Assembly (NCBI RefSeq): GCF_025137375.1
Contig: NZ_CP073720.1
Location: 7,650,501-7,714,500, forward strand
Source: Dactylosporangium fulvum
GTDB lineage: Bacteria; Actinomycetota; Actinomycetes; Mycobacteriales; Micromonosporaceae
DNA length: 64,000 bases
Direction: 5' to 3'
Part shown: piece after piece, positions 8,323 to 17,218 of the stretch
How positions within the stretch are numbered: the stretch's first letter is position 1
Layout of the letters: each line of letters begins with the position of its first letter
Translations under genes and position numbers: made by a program
The notes under the pieces: model-generated
Database searches by the model: none
The model's input: the letters and a program-made list of their open reading frames with translations, nothing else
Told to the model about the DNA's origin: nothing

Positions 8323-9963
8323 TCACCGGTTGTCCGCCCGGCGCGCGAGGCGGGTCAGGATCTCATCCACGGCGGAGTTGCCGATGGGCGTGTCCGGGGT
8401 GAAGGTCCACGTCAGCTCCACCCAGGGATCCCCTATGTCGTCGCCGGGGACGACCGGCACCCGGGACATCGAGCGCCACACCGCCGAGACCAGCGGACCC
8501 AGCGAGGAGGAGTCGACCGGATCGGCGACCATCAGGAGATGGACGCCCGCCCGTGGCCCCTCGTTGAGCAGGTACTGAAGCTGGGCGAGCGAGCGTTCGT
8601 CGAACCCGTACGGGAAGTCGTGCAGCACCAGCAACCGGCGGCCACCGTCGATCATGCCCGGCACCGTCCCCGCCCCGCCCACGCGCATCGCCATCTGCAT
8701 CAGGTCGACGCGGTTGACCAGATCGTCGAGGAGCGCGCTGAGCTGCTGGGGCGTCGTGGCGACCGGGGTGGACAGCGGCCCGGAGCCCGGCGCGCCGGCC
8801 GGATCGAATGTGTGGGCGGCACCCCTGCCCGCGAGATCCGCCACCAGGACGCTCAACCCGCCGGCCGGGTGGGCGGCGAGCAGCCGGACCACGATCGAGC
8901 GGGCTGCCGACACGGCGGCCGTCCGATCCGCGCCGGTCGAATCGACCCACACGGCACGCATCAGCGGCAGCCGGAACAGCAGGGGGATTCGCAGCTCCGG
9001 AGCCTCCGGGAGGTGCAGTTCGCCGATCCGGATCGCCGTCGCCGCCGTCTCGGGCGGGCGCCATCCCCGCCATGCCGGGCTGTCCCAGCCCGCCATCGGC
9101 GCCGGCAGCCCGTCCGCCAGGCCGCGCAGCTCGCCGAGGAGGTGCGCGACGTCCCGCTGGTGGTCCGACTCGGCGCGGCGCACCAACTCGTCGTGCCTGC
9201 GGTCCGCTTCGGCGCGGGCCGCGGCAGTCGCCGGGGAGTTGCGGGAGCGTGGATCGGCCAGCAGTCCACTGACCTCGTCGTCGTGGCGCTGGGCCGCGTA
9301 ACCGATGGCGGACCGCAGCGCGTACGCCGAGCGGGCCGCGTCCTCGAAAATGCCCCAAACCTGCTCGTAGAGGCGCTCCTGCGCAACCCCGTCCACCGGC
9401 GTGCCCGGCATGGTCGGCGCCGCCTGGTGCGACCCGGCCGGGGTGGGCGGCGGCTCCTCCTGCTCCACGTTCACCCCGTGAACCGTCAACAACTCCCCGA
9501 GACCGCCCGAATAGCCCTGGCCGACGGCCCGCATCTTCCAGCTGTCGCCGCGGCGGTAGAGCTCCCAGGCGATCACCGCGCGCTCCGCGCCCAGCCCGTC
9601 GACGAGGAACGTCGCCAGCTCCGCGCCGGTCATGTCGGCGATCCGGGCCACCGGTGCCGGGCCGCCACCGAAGGTCTCGACGAGGCCGTCCAGGCTGACC
9701 ACCGCGAGGATGCGCACCACGTCGGCCGGGACCGCGGACAGGTCGACCTCGACTCGTTGCGCCCCGCCGCCGTCGCGCGGCAGCCAGGACACCCCCGCGC
9801 CCTCCTGCTGGTTGTAGAAGACGACGTCTCCGTCGGACCTGACCTGCCCCGTAGCCGCGAGCAGTACAGCGGACAGGTCGACCGCGACGGCAGCGTCGAC
9901 GGTCACCCTGAGCCGGCTTGCGACCAAAGGCGCGTTCTGCCCCTTGACCAGGACCAGCGTCAC
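8323..9963 (-). CDS. TerD domain fused to FtsK/HerA-like ATPase domain with degenerate P-loop
   Basis: 546 residues. The first 175 are a TerD domain (VLVKGQNAPL, VVFYNQQEGAGVSW, MRAVGQGYSGGLGELL). A helical segment at about 190-320 is rich in Arg, Ala and Glu. The C-terminal part resembles FtsK/HerA-type ATPase domains fused to TerD in other actinobacteria: the usual nucleotide-binding loop is replaced by VDSTGADRTAAV near 337-348, and RRLLVLHDFPYGFDERSL near 444 is the Walker B region. Without the GKT lysine it may not hydrolyse ATP. GTG 9963 follows AGGAGGG. Ter systems have been linked to DNA-processing functions in comparative genomics, and this domain fits that idea. The activity is unproven. 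Confidence 0.8.
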   Translation of the reverse strand: MTLVLVKGQNAPLVASRLRVTVDAAVAVDLSAVLLAATGQVRSDGDVVFYNQQEGAGVSWLPRDGGGAQRVEVDLSAVPADVVRILAVVSLDGLVETFGGGPAPVARIADMTGAELATFLVDGLGAERAVIAWELYRRGDSWKMRAVGQGYSGGLGELLTVHGVNVEQEEPPPTPAGSHQAAPTMPGTPVDGVAQERLYEQVWGIFEDAARSAYALRSAIGYAAQRHDDEVSGLLADPRSRNSPATAAARAEADRRHDELVRRAESDHQRDVAHLLGELRGLADGLPAPMAGWDSPAWRGWRPPETAATAIRIGELHLPEAPELRIPLLFRLPLMRAVWVDSTGADRTAAVSAARSIVVRLLAAHPAGGLSVLVADLAGRGAAHTFDPAGAPGSGPLSTPVATTPQQLSALLDDLVNRVDLMQMAMRVGGAGTVPGMIDGGRRLLVLHDFPYGFDERSLAQLQYLLNEGPRAGVHLLMVADPVDSSSLGPLVSAVWRSMSRVPVVPGDDIGDPWVELTWTFTPDTPIGNSAVDEILTRLARRADNR

Positions 9964-10000
9964 GTTCCCTCCTGGAACCGACGAACCGGATACAGCACGG

Positions 10001-11293
10001 CTACATGAAACGGCCCAGGACGGGGAGCAGTTCCAGAGGTTGTTTGCCCTGCACGGGCTCGCCGATCGCCATCATCTTCCAGGAGTTGCCGTCCCGGTAG
10101 ACCTTGGCCATGACCATTCCTGTGCTCGGGGCACCGCCGGAAAGCGTATAGCGGGCCAGTTCCGCACGGGTCGTCTCGTCGACCAGCCGACAGAACGCGG
10201 CCTCGACCTGCTGGAAGGTGTGCCCTTCGTAGGAGGTGACCACGAAGATGACCGTCGTGACGTGCGCGGGCACGCGGGTCAGATCGACAAGGATGGACTC
10301 GTCGTCACCATCGCCGTCACCGGTACGGTTGTCGCCGGTGTGGGCGACCGATCCGTCCTTGGTGCGCAACTGGTTGAAGAAGGCGATGTCCACCGCCTGG
10401 TGGCCGGCGAACAGGATGGCCGAGGCGTCCAGGTCGATGCTGGCCTCGCGGTTGCCGAACAGGCTGCGCCTACGCAGCGGGTCCCAGCCCAGACCCATCC
10501 GGACCAGGGTGAGCGCCGAGCCGTCCTGCTTGCGCAGCGAGACCCGCTGGCCCTTGGTCAGGCTCACCGGGGCACCCGGCCTGCCCAGCGGCTGCTCCGC
10601 CGGCTGCTGCGGCTGGGCGTACTGCGCGGGCGCCGGCTGCTGCGGCTGGGCGTACTGCGCGGGCGCGGGCTGCGCCTGGTAGCCGTGCGGCTGCGCGGCG
10701 CCGACCGGGGCTGCCATCACCTGTGTCGGCGCGGACTGTGCCGCCACGGCGGGTGCGGGCGGGGCCGGCTGGGACGCGGCGGCCGGCGCGTCATCGACGC
10801 TCACGCCGTGGTCGCGGATGAGGTCGGCGAGGCCACCGGCGTATCCCTGCCCGACGGCCCGGGCCTTCCATGCGCCGCCGCGTCGGTACAACTCCACCGC
10901 GATCACGATGCTCTCGGTCGTGAGGCCGCCGATCACGTACTGGATGAGTTCCGTTCCGGCCGCGTCGAAGATCCGGGCGACGGGCGGGGCCACCTGCCCG
11001 AACCGCTGGCCGGTACCGTCGACGCTGACCACGATGCGGACCTTGTCCACGTCGGCCGGCACGGCGCCGGTGCTGACCGTGACGTGCCACGGCTGCGCGG
11101 CTCCCGGCTGACGGCAGGACACCCCGGGCCCGTCGGGCTGGTTGTAGAAGACGAAGTCGGCGTCGGAGCGCACCTTGTCGTCGCTCGTCACCAGCAGCGC
11201 CGAGAGGTCGGTCGGGCAGGCGACCTCCACCACGATCCGCACGTCGTTCGCCGTGAGCGCGGTGTTCTGGCCCTTCACCAGCACGGTGGCCAT
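10001..11293 (-). CDS. Double TerD-domain protein
   Basis: 430 residues: TerD domain (1-175), an Ala/Pro/Gln linker with YAQPQQPAPAQ repeats (about 178-238), then a second TerD domain (240-430). The second domain has the canonical IDLDASAILF and GDGDGDDESILVDL motifs that form the calcium site. The first domain is diverged (VRSDADFVFYNQPDG). ATG 11293 has GAGGAGAAC upstream. The C-terminal domain is closest to the TerD protein at 15917-16495. The repeat-rich linker suggests a flexible tether. It is probably cytoplasmic, with no signal or membrane segment. Confidence 0.88.
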   Translation of the reverse strand: MATVLVKGQNTALTANDVRIVVEVACPTDLSALLVTSDDKVRSDADFVFYNQPDGPGVSCRQPGAAQPWHVTVSTGAVPADVDKVRIVVSVDGTGQRFGQVAPPVARIFDAAGTELIQYVIGGLTTESIVIAVELYRRGGAWKARAVGQGYAGGLADLIRDHGVSVDDAPAAASQPAPPAPAVAAQSAPTQVMAAPVGAAQPHGYQAQPAPAQYAQPQQPAPAQYAQPQQPAEQPLGRPGAPVSLTKGQRVSLRKQDGSALTLVRMGLGWDPLRRRSLFGNREASIDLDASAILFAGHQAVDIAFFNQLRTKDGSVAHTGDNRTGDGDGDDESILVDLTRVPAHVTTVIFVVTSYEGHTFQQVEAAFCRLVDETTRAELARYTLSGGAPSTGMVMAKVYRDGNSWKMMAIGEPVQGKQPLELLPVLGRFM

Positions 11294-11323
11294 GCTTCGT
11301 TCTCCTCTGGTCGGCTCATCCCG

Positions 11324-12415
11324 TCAGGCATTGTCTCGGCGGCCCCGGCACGGGCCCGCGCTACCGGTGCTCTCCCCGCCCCGGTCGGAAGTCTCGTCGC
11401 CCGCCACCGGACCGGTGGCGAAAGTGGTCGGACAGTATGGTCCGGTGTACTGACCGCACGCCGGCCGAACGCAATGCCGTGCGAGTGTACGTACGTCCGG
11501 TGTTGATGTCGATCGGCGCGACGTACACGTCGGCCGGGCGTACCGGTTCGGTTCGGATGGTGCGTTCAGAGCGGCGCACGGTGGTTGCGGCACACCTGAA
11601 TCCGTCGACGCGGCGGCGGCCAGGAACCAGGCGGCGATATCCTCGCCGCCGAGGATGCCGGAGCGCACGGTGACGGTGAGGCCGGGGCAGCACCAGTCGA
11701 GGCGGTGCAGTTCACCGTGCGCCGGGCGGATCGCCGCGTCGGCGCTGGCGAGCAGTTCCGCATCGAGAATCGAGTCGCCGGCGGCCAGCAGGCGGCGTCC
11801 GCCGCGGCGGCGGTGGACCTCGGCGACCGCCGCGGCCTTCGTCAGCGGCCTCGGGACGCAGTAGAGCTTTCGCCCCTGCATCGAGACGGTCCAGCCGCGT
11901 TCGCCGCACCAGCCCGTCAGGTCGGCGATGAGGCCGGACGGAAGCCTGGCGCTGTCCACCACCGTGTAGTGGAACATTCCGTCGGCCTCGTGCCAGCCAC
12001 GGACGCCCTCCTGGTTCGCGGCCGTGCGAACGTGCTCGCCGATCTCGGCGAACGACGCGCACTCCTGCGCCAGCACACCCGCGATCCATGCCGACCAGTC
12101 GTCGTCGACCCGCCCGTCGGCAAGGATCCGGCCGCCGTTGGACGTGACCGCGTACGCCGGCTCCGTCGCCCAGGTGATCCGGCGATACTGCGCGACGGTC
12201 CGGGTCGTCGCCGGCACGAATTCGGCCACCGTCCGCAATGCTTCGAGAAGCCGGTGGGTGTTGCGCGTGTAGAACGACTGCGGCCGGCCCTCGTACATCT
12301 CGACCAGATGCAGCTGATCCTCCTCGGCGTCCGGCCCGATCGCCGACCGCGAGTAGATGAGTGTCCGGTCCAGATCGGACGCGACGGTCACGGAAGGTCG
12401 CACGGCACACGTCAC
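11324..12415 (-). CDS. HAD-superfamily phosphatase of the Ter biosynthetic module, with unusual C-terminal extension
   Basis: Haloacid-dehalogenase-type hydrolase. Motif I VASDLDRTLIYS supplies the Asp nucleophile, then TSNGG, LTKAAAV and GDSILDAE. The domain ends near residue 270 (EDIAAWFLA). The frame then runs on for about 90 residues rich in Arg, Thr, Ser and Pro that look unlike the family. This suggests loss of the normal stop or read-through into what was an intergenic region. GTG 12415 overlaps the phosphoribosyltransferase stop. HAD, PRTase and lyase genes in this order form the module thought to make a nucleoside-like metabolite in Ter systems. Confidence 0.82.
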   Translation of the reverse strand: MTCAVRPSVTVASDLDRTLIYSRSAIGPDAEEDQLHLVEMYEGRPQSFYTRNTHRLLEALRTVAEFVPATTRTVAQYRRITWATEPAYAVTSNGGRILADGRVDDDWSAWIAGVLAQECASFAEIGEHVRTAANQEGVRGWHEADGMFHYTVVDSARLPSGLIADLTGWCGERGWTVSMQGRKLYCVPRPLTKAAAVAEVHRRRGGRRLLAAGDSILDAELLASADAAIRPAHGELHRLDWCCPGLTVTVRSGILGGEDIAAWFLAAAASTDSGVPQPPCAALNAPSEPNRYARPTCTSRRSTSTPDVRTLARHCVRPACGQYTGPYCPTTFATGPVAGDETSDRGGESTGSAGPCRGRRDNA

Positions 12416-13512
12416 CCGGCGTGGGGCCGGATCAGCCCGATGCAGGAGTAGGGCAGGTGGTCCACCACGTCGATCGGGACTCCGCGCTGCTCGGCGAGGA
12501 GTCGCACGTGCCCGAGCCCCGCGACGGCGTCCGCGCGCATCAGCACCCGCCAGGGCACCCGGCGCAGCAGCACCCGGGTCGTCTCGCCGACGCCCGGCTT
12601 GACGAGGTTGACGTCGCCGATGCCGTATTCGGCGCTGATCCGCTCGACCGTCCGCCATCCCGCCCAGGTCGGTGACCGGTCCTCCGGCCGGTCGTGGTCG
12701 ACCGTGACGTCGACGGCAGCGAACTGCGCGGTCACCGCGTCGAGGAACAGCGCAGACACGTCGTCGGCGGCCAGGTGCGCGTAGTACTTGGCGCCGTGGA
12801 AGTCGTCGGGACCGATGAGGGCGTCGTTGAGCACGGTGCGCGACACCAGGCCGGACACGGTCGAGTTGAGGCACGCCGACGGAATCAGGTAGTCGTCGCG
12901 GCTGCCGTAGAAGCGGACGCATCCGCCCGGGTCCGCGAGCACCGCGAGGTCGGGCGGAAAGCTGAGCCCGGTGGTCTCGCGCAGCCGATTGAGCGCCGCG
13001 ATCAGCTCGCGGGTGATCGCACCCTTGCCGGTCCAGCCGTCCACGAACATCACGTCGGCCGGACGGTGCTGTGTGGCGATGTACCGCATGGCGGCATTGT
13101 CCAGTCCCCGTCCCCGCACGATGCTGACGCTGTAGTGCGGCAGCGTCTGCCCGTACCGCTGCTGGATCCAGCGGCGGATCAGGATGCCGATGGGGGTGCC
13201 CGCCCGGGCCAGTGAGACGAGCACGGCGTCGTCGCCGCGGTGGCGCAGAATCTGCTCGGCCACGACGCCCACGTCGTGGGCGATCCGGTGTGCGGTCGCG
13301 TCGAGCGCCGCGTGGAACAGTGCTTGGTACTCGTCGGACGGCTGATACTCCACCGGCAGCGATTCGGCGTAGTGGGCCTGGCCGGACTGGATCGCCTCCT
13401 CGCGTTCCTCGGCGGGCGCCTCCAGCACCACGTGGGACAAGTCGGTGAGGAGCCACGCGACCTCGTCGGGCTTGTAGGACCCGAACCGCGGTCCCCGCAG
13501 CGGAGCATTCAC
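12412..13512 (-). CDS. Ter-associated phosphoribosyltransferase (PRTase_1, formerly called StiP)
   Basis: 366-residue protein of the family once annotated as cysteine protease StiP and now seen as a phosphoribosyltransferase. VLVSLARAGTPIG and the PRPP-binding-type loop VMFVDGWTGKGAITREL (about 150-166) are both present, and the C-terminus is VGETTRVLLRRVPWRVLMR. GTG 13512 overlaps the preceding stop as GTGA, so it is tightly coupled within the four-gene module. It is predicted to transfer a phosphoribosyl group to an unknown base or acid. No partner outside the module is visible. Confidence 0.85.
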   Translation of the reverse strand: MNAPLRGPRFGSYKPDEVAWLLTDLSHVVLEAPAEEREEAIQSGQAHYAESLPVEYQPSDEYQALFHAALDATAHRIAHDVGVVAEQILRHRGDDAVLVSLARAGTPIGILIRRWIQQRYGQTLPHYSVSIVRGRGLDNAAMRYIATQHRPADVMFVDGWTGKGAITRELIAALNRLRETTGLSFPPDLAVLADPGGCVRFYGSRDDYLIPSACLNSTVSGLVSRTVLNDALIGPDDFHGAKYYAHLAADDVSALFLDAVTAQFAAVDVTVDHDRPEDRSPTWAGWRTVERISAEYGIGDVNLVKPGVGETTRVLLRRVPWRVLMRADAVAGLGHVRLLAEQRGVPIDVVDHLPYSCIGLIRPHAG

Positions 13513-14834
13513 CGCTGCGCTCCGACCCTTGCGACCAGGACCCGATCCGCGACCGCGCTCAACGCGGCCAGCAGGCCGCCGGGACCGTGCAGTGCCGGGG
13601 TGTCACCGGCCGGGTCCACGACGACGAGCACGGTGGGCGCATCGACGTTGTAAGCGAAGCGCTCGCCGCCGTCCGACGGGTTGTCGTGGGCGGCGAAGAC
13701 CAGGCGGCTGCGCAGCGGGTATCCCGGATCGTCGACCACCACGGCCGGCGAGCGGGTGGTGGTCGAAAATCGGACGTCGCCGAGGCGGTCGGCCAGTGCG
13801 GCGGCGAGGCGCAGCGGTGTGTACATCAGCTCCTCAGTTCCGAGGACGAGCAGCGGGCCGGTGTCAACGGGAATCTTGGCGGCGATGTCGGTGATGACCG
13901 CGTCGAGCCGGGCGCGATCGGCGGGGGTGAAGCCGTGCCGGCCGGTCTCCGGCAGCCCGGCGGGCCAGTCGACGGCGAGTTGTTCGACCGTCCCCCGCCG
14001 GGGCACGCCTACCGGTGGCACGTCGACCGGCACGTGTGTGTCGGCGAACGCCAGGCCACCGCTGACCAGTGCCACGACCTCGATGTGGGTGTCGAGCGCA
14101 GCGGCCGCCTGCGCCATCCGCTGCTGGTCGGCCGGCGATCGCATGTCGACCAGCGTGGCGATGACGTACCGCCGGCGCGGCCGGAGCCGGTGCAGCATCG
14201 CGATGGTGTTCAACGCGGTGGTTCCGGTGCTCAGTTCGTCGTCGACCAGTACCAACGGCAGGTCGTTGAGGACCACGGCCGGGTCGGTGGGCAGGAGCAG
14301 GTGTTCGGTGGCGTGCGAGTGCTCCTCGGTGAACCCACCCAGCGGCGCGATGCCGGGCACGGCCCGGCGGGTCGAGTGCAGGCACACGGCGCCGCCGAGG
14401 GCGTCGGCGACGGCGTGCCCGAGTCCCGTGGCCGTCTCGGCATAGCCGATGACCACAGCGGACTCGGCGCCGATCGGCACCGCCGCCGGCAACGCCGCCG
14501 CAGCCGCGGCCCGCCCCGGATCCTGCGGCGTGAGGGCGGTCCGCAGCTGCGTGCCGAGCTCGGCGGCTGGCGTCGAGGCTCCGCGCAGCAGGTCACCGAC
14601 GAGCGCGCCCAGCAGCAGGCCGGCACCGAGGACGAGCCGCGGATCGGCCGGGACGTGCTTGCCCAGCACGGTCGAGACGAGCAGATGCGCGCGGCGCGGG
14701 TTGCGCCGCAGCGCCAGCCCGACCAGGTCCGCGACGGTGAGCCCGACCGGCGAAGCCGTGGTCCGTATCGTCACGCCGAGCCGCTCGGTGACCCAGCGGC
14801 CGGCCCAGGGGGTGGGGTGCCCGGTGCCGTTCAC
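13509..14834 (-). CDS. Ter-associated phosphoribosyltransferase with TRSP domain
   Basis: 441 residues. The N-terminal half is a phosphoribosyltransferase fold with an intact PRPP loop (LVLVDDELSTGTTALN, about residues 185-200). The C-terminal half carries the TRSP domain, including GRHGFTPADR, VLGTEELMYTPLRLA and the signature TTTRSPAVVV. GTG 14834 overlaps the lyase stop as GTGA. It is probably the second of two PRTases acting on the same metabolite in the Ter biosynthetic module. Confidence 0.85.
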   Translation of the reverse strand: MNGTGHPTPWAGRWVTERLGVTIRTTASPVGLTVADLVGLALRRNPRRAHLLVSTVLGKHVPADPRLVLGAGLLLGALVGDLLRGASTPAAELGTQLRTALTPQDPGRAAAAAALPAAVPIGAESAVVIGYAETATGLGHAVADALGGAVCLHSTRRAVPGIAPLGGFTEEHSHATEHLLLPTDPAVVLNDLPLVLVDDELSTGTTALNTIAMLHRLRPRRRYVIATLVDMRSPADQQRMAQAAAALDTHIEVVALVSGGLAFADTHVPVDVPPVGVPRRGTVEQLAVDWPAGLPETGRHGFTPADRARLDAVITDIAAKIPVDTGPLLVLGTEELMYTPLRLAAALADRLGDVRFSTTTRSPAVVVDDPGYPLRSRLVFAAHDNPSDGGERFAYNVDAPTVLVVVDPAGDTPALHGPGGLLAALSAVADRVLVARVGAQR

Positions 14835-15907
14835 GTGGACGTCTGGGCCTGGCGCAGGTCGTCCACGCCGATGTTCTCAGCGGCCACGCCGAACGCCGCC
14901 GCCCGGCTGAGCACCCGCTCCGCCCAGGCACGATGCGGCTTCGACTCGTTCATCTTGTTGCCGTAGCTCGACGCACGCGCACCCCAGTCCTCACCGTTCG
15001 ATTTCAGGATGTCCATGGCGTCGGCGTACTCCTCGGCGGTGACGACCATGAGCGCGTGCACCACCGGGAGGTGGCGGGGGTGGATGACCGTCTTGCCGAT
15101 CAACCCGTTGGCCAGGTCGAGGGCCGTCTCGCGGTATAGCCCGTCGAGGTCCGGCGTGAAGTACTCCCACACCGGGCCGGTCACCACGTAGCCGGAACCG
15201 TCGGCCCGGCCCAGCAGGTTGACCACGTCGGTGATGACGTCGGCGAGAACTCCGACGTCGTACACCGTGAGCGTCGGGCCGTGCCGGATGCCGTAGGCGG
15301 CGGCGAAATCGGTCGCCCCGAGCCTCACCGCCAGGATGTTGCTGCGGTGCTTGGCCAGCAGGGCGCGAATGCCGCTCAGCGTGTCGAGGCGGGTCTCCTT
15401 GTGGATGACCTCGGCCGACTCGACGACCGGCATCGCGAGGAGCGGGTGCTCGTGCTCCGCTGCGGTGTCGGCGAGCGCGTCGAGGAACGCGGCGCCGTTG
15501 AGGTCGGTGAACTTCGGCAGGACGAACCCGGACAGGATGTGGGCATCCGCCCCGAGCGCCTCAACAAGCGCCGGGATCTGCTCAGGCCGGCGGACCCGCA
15601 CGAATACCAGCGGTACGGCGCCCGGACGGGCGGCACAGTCTCGGAGCTGGGCGACGACGTTGCGCTCGGCGTCGGCAACCTCCGCGTCACCGATCGCGTC
15701 CTCCAGGCAGATCACGGCGCTGAGGACCCCGAGGAGCGCAAGCCGCTGCAGGTCGTCGGCCAAGCGCGGCCGAGTTCCGGGCATGTAGAGCGTTGCGCCC
15801 AGCCCGACGGCCAGCGTAGCGGGGTCGGCCGTGCGGGCGAACTCCAGCGGCGGGAGAGCGAAGAGCCGGCGACGTTCAGCCGCCGGCAGCTGGGCAAAAT
15901 GGCGCAC
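14831..15907 (-). CDS. TIM-barrel C-C bond lyase (CitE/HpcH-like) of the Ter module
   Basis: 358-residue protein of the citrate lyase beta / HpcH aldolase-like family found in Ter loci. LYMPGTRPRLADDL, AVICLEDAIGD with its acidic metal-site residues, FVLPKFTD, MPVVESAEVIH and AVRLGATDFAAAYG follow the barrel strands in order. It is predicted to cleave or form a carbon-carbon bond in the precursor of the Ter metabolite. GTG 15907 has only a weak GAGAG upstream and starts ten bases after the TerD stop. It is the first enzyme of the GTGA-coupled run of four. Confidence 0.85.
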   Translation of the reverse strand: MRHFAQLPAAERRRLFALPPLEFARTADPATLAVGLGATLYMPGTRPRLADDLQRLALLGVLSAVICLEDAIGDAEVADAERNVVAQLRDCAARPGAVPLVFVRVRRPEQIPALVEALGADAHILSGFVLPKFTDLNGAAFLDALADTAAEHEHPLLAMPVVESAEVIHKETRLDTLSGIRALLAKHRSNILAVRLGATDFAAAYGIRHGPTLTVYDVGVLADVITDVVNLLGRADGSGYVVTGPVWEYFTPDLDGLYRETALDLANGLIGKTVIHPRHLPVVHALMVVTAEEYADAMDILKSNGEDWGARASSYGNKMNESKPHRAWAERVLSRAAAFGVAAENIGVDDLRQAQTST

Positions 15908-15916
15908 CAGTCGCTC

Positions 15917-16495
15917 TCAGAGGTGACCAGCGACAACAGGAAGCAGGTCCCGGAATGTCCGACCGGTCCCCTTGGCACCGATGGCGGTCATCGCCCACCC
16001 GTCCCTGTCGCGGGCGACCTTGCACATCACCTGCGCGGTATGCGGCCCGGACCCGGACAGGTCATATCGGGCCAGCTCCGCGCCGTTGACCTCGTTGACC
16101 AGCCGGCAGTAGGCGTTCTCCACCTGCGCGAAGCTCTGGCCGGTGAACGAGTTCACCACGAACACCAAGGTCTGCACCGTCGTCGGCAACGCGGGCAGAT
16201 CGACGATGATGCTCTCGTCGTCACCCTCACCGGCACCGGTGACGTTGTCGCCGGTGTGTTGAACCGCGCCGCCGGCACTGCGCAACTGCCGGAACCACAC
16301 CTGGTCGACCAGCGCGCCGCCACGGTCGAAGAGCAGACACGACGCGTCGAGATCGATGTCCTGTGTCTTCCGCGCTCCGAACAACCCGCGCTTCTTCACC
16401 GCGTCCCAGCCGAGTCCCATCCGCACCTTGGTCAGCGCGGGTCCACCGGCCTTCGACAGCGACACCGTCTGGCCTTTTTGCAGGCTTACGCTCAT
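15917..16495 (-). CDS. TerD family protein
   Basis: 192 residues, single TerD domain. It has the start MSVSLQKGQTVSLSKAGG and the calcium motifs IDLDASCLLF and GAGEGDDESIIVDL, ending in the TerZ/TerD-like RTFRDLLPVVAGHL. It resembles the C-terminal half of the double-TerD protein more than the TerD at 18361-18945. ATG 16495 has GGGAGG upstream. It is likely a cytoplasmic calcium-binding stress protein. Confidence 0.9.
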   Translation of the reverse strand: MSVSLQKGQTVSLSKAGGPALTKVRMGLGWDAVKKRGLFGARKTQDIDLDASCLLFDRGGALVDQVWFRQLRSAGGAVQHTGDNVTGAGEGDDESIIVDLPALPTTVQTLVFVVNSFTGQSFAQVENAYCRLVNEVNGAELARYDLSGSGPHTAQVMCKVARDRDGWAMTAIGAKGTGRTFRDLLPVVAGHL

Positions 16496-16520
16496 GCGTA
16501 CCTCCCTTTCGCGTCAATGG

Positions 16521-17210
16521 TCACTTTCGACCGGTGGCCCACCGCATGCCCCAGTTGTAGGTCTGGTCGAGCAACTGTTGACCACCGCGGACGTAGCGGA
16601 CCTCCCGGCGGACCGAGATCCCCGTGCCGTCGCCTTCGAGCAGGGCGATCGCGCACATCATCGCTGCCGGGTCAGGTTCGTCGAGCCGGATCTCGACCTG
16701 CGGGCCGCTGACCGGGAACAACGTGACGACCGCGTTCGCGGCGACCCAATTCGGCACCCCTTCGTAGATGAACGCGAAGACCAGGATGCGGCGGATGACG
16801 GCCTGGTGACGGAGGTTGACGAACAGGTTTTCGCCGCCGGTGCCGGCGCCGCTGCGGTCGTCGCCGTCGAGCCAGCAGATCGGTTCACGGCCGAACGTGT
16901 GCTCGTCCGTGAAGCTGTTGCCCAGGGCCTGCACGACACCCTTGGAACCGTCGCTGTACTCGTACAGGCAGCCGAGGTCCAGGTCGATGCCGGCTGGCTG
17001 GCGGTTGAACAGGCCGGTCCGCCCGGCCTGTTCAGGCCGGGCGTTCCAGTTGAGATTGACCCGCAGCACGCCCGCGGGGGCGCCCTGCTTGGCCAGCGAG
17101 ACCTTCGGCGCCGCCTTGGTCAGCGTCACCTTGGCCGGAGCGGCCGGAGCGGCCCCCGGCGCCGGAGCGGCGGGTGGCTGCGCGGGCCGCTTGGTGTAGT
17201 CGATCGGCAT
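16521..17210 (-). CDS. TerA-like protein (TerD superfamily)
   Basis: 229 residues: an Ala/Pro-rich N-terminal tail (1-28), then VTLTKAAPKVSLAKQG and a TerA-type domain (IDLDLGCLYEYSDGSKGVVQALG, PICWLDGDDRSG, VFAFIYEGVPNW, then VRYVRGGQQLLDQTYNWGMRW). Its acidic LDGDDRSG loop corresponds to the TerD calcium loop. ATG 17210 has AGGAGATC upstream and follows the DUF475 gene by eight bases. A diverged relative is encoded at 21951-22832. Confidence 0.85.
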   Translation of the reverse strand: MPIDYTKRPAQPPAAPAPGAAPAAPAKVTLTKAAPKVSLAKQGAPAGVLRVNLNWNARPEQAGRTGLFNRQPAGIDLDLGCLYEYSDGSKGVVQALGNSFTDEHTFGREPICWLDGDDRSGAGTGGENLFVNLRHQAVIRRILVFAFIYEGVPNWVAANAVVTLFPVSGPQVEIRLDEPDPAAMMCAIALLEGDGTGISVRREVRYVRGGQQLLDQTYNWGMRWATGRK

Positions 17211-17218
17211 GAGATCTC

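Noticed and set aside
6777..10008. Long plus-strand open frames opposite the TerD fusion genes
   Set aside because: Composition is Arg/Gly/Leu-rich with no domain. The minus-strand frames have clear TerD and AIM24 motifs, ribosome binding sites and operon spacing.
10605..10680. Short repeats in the TerD-TerD linker considered as a CRISPR-like array
   Set aside because: They are in-frame codon repeats (YAQPQQPAPAQ) of a protein linker with no unique spacers.
12416..13456. A 710-codon frame extending the HAD phosphatase upstream
   Set aside because: The upstream 347 codons are the phosphoribosyltransferase gene read in the wrong frame. GTG 12415 is the real junction.
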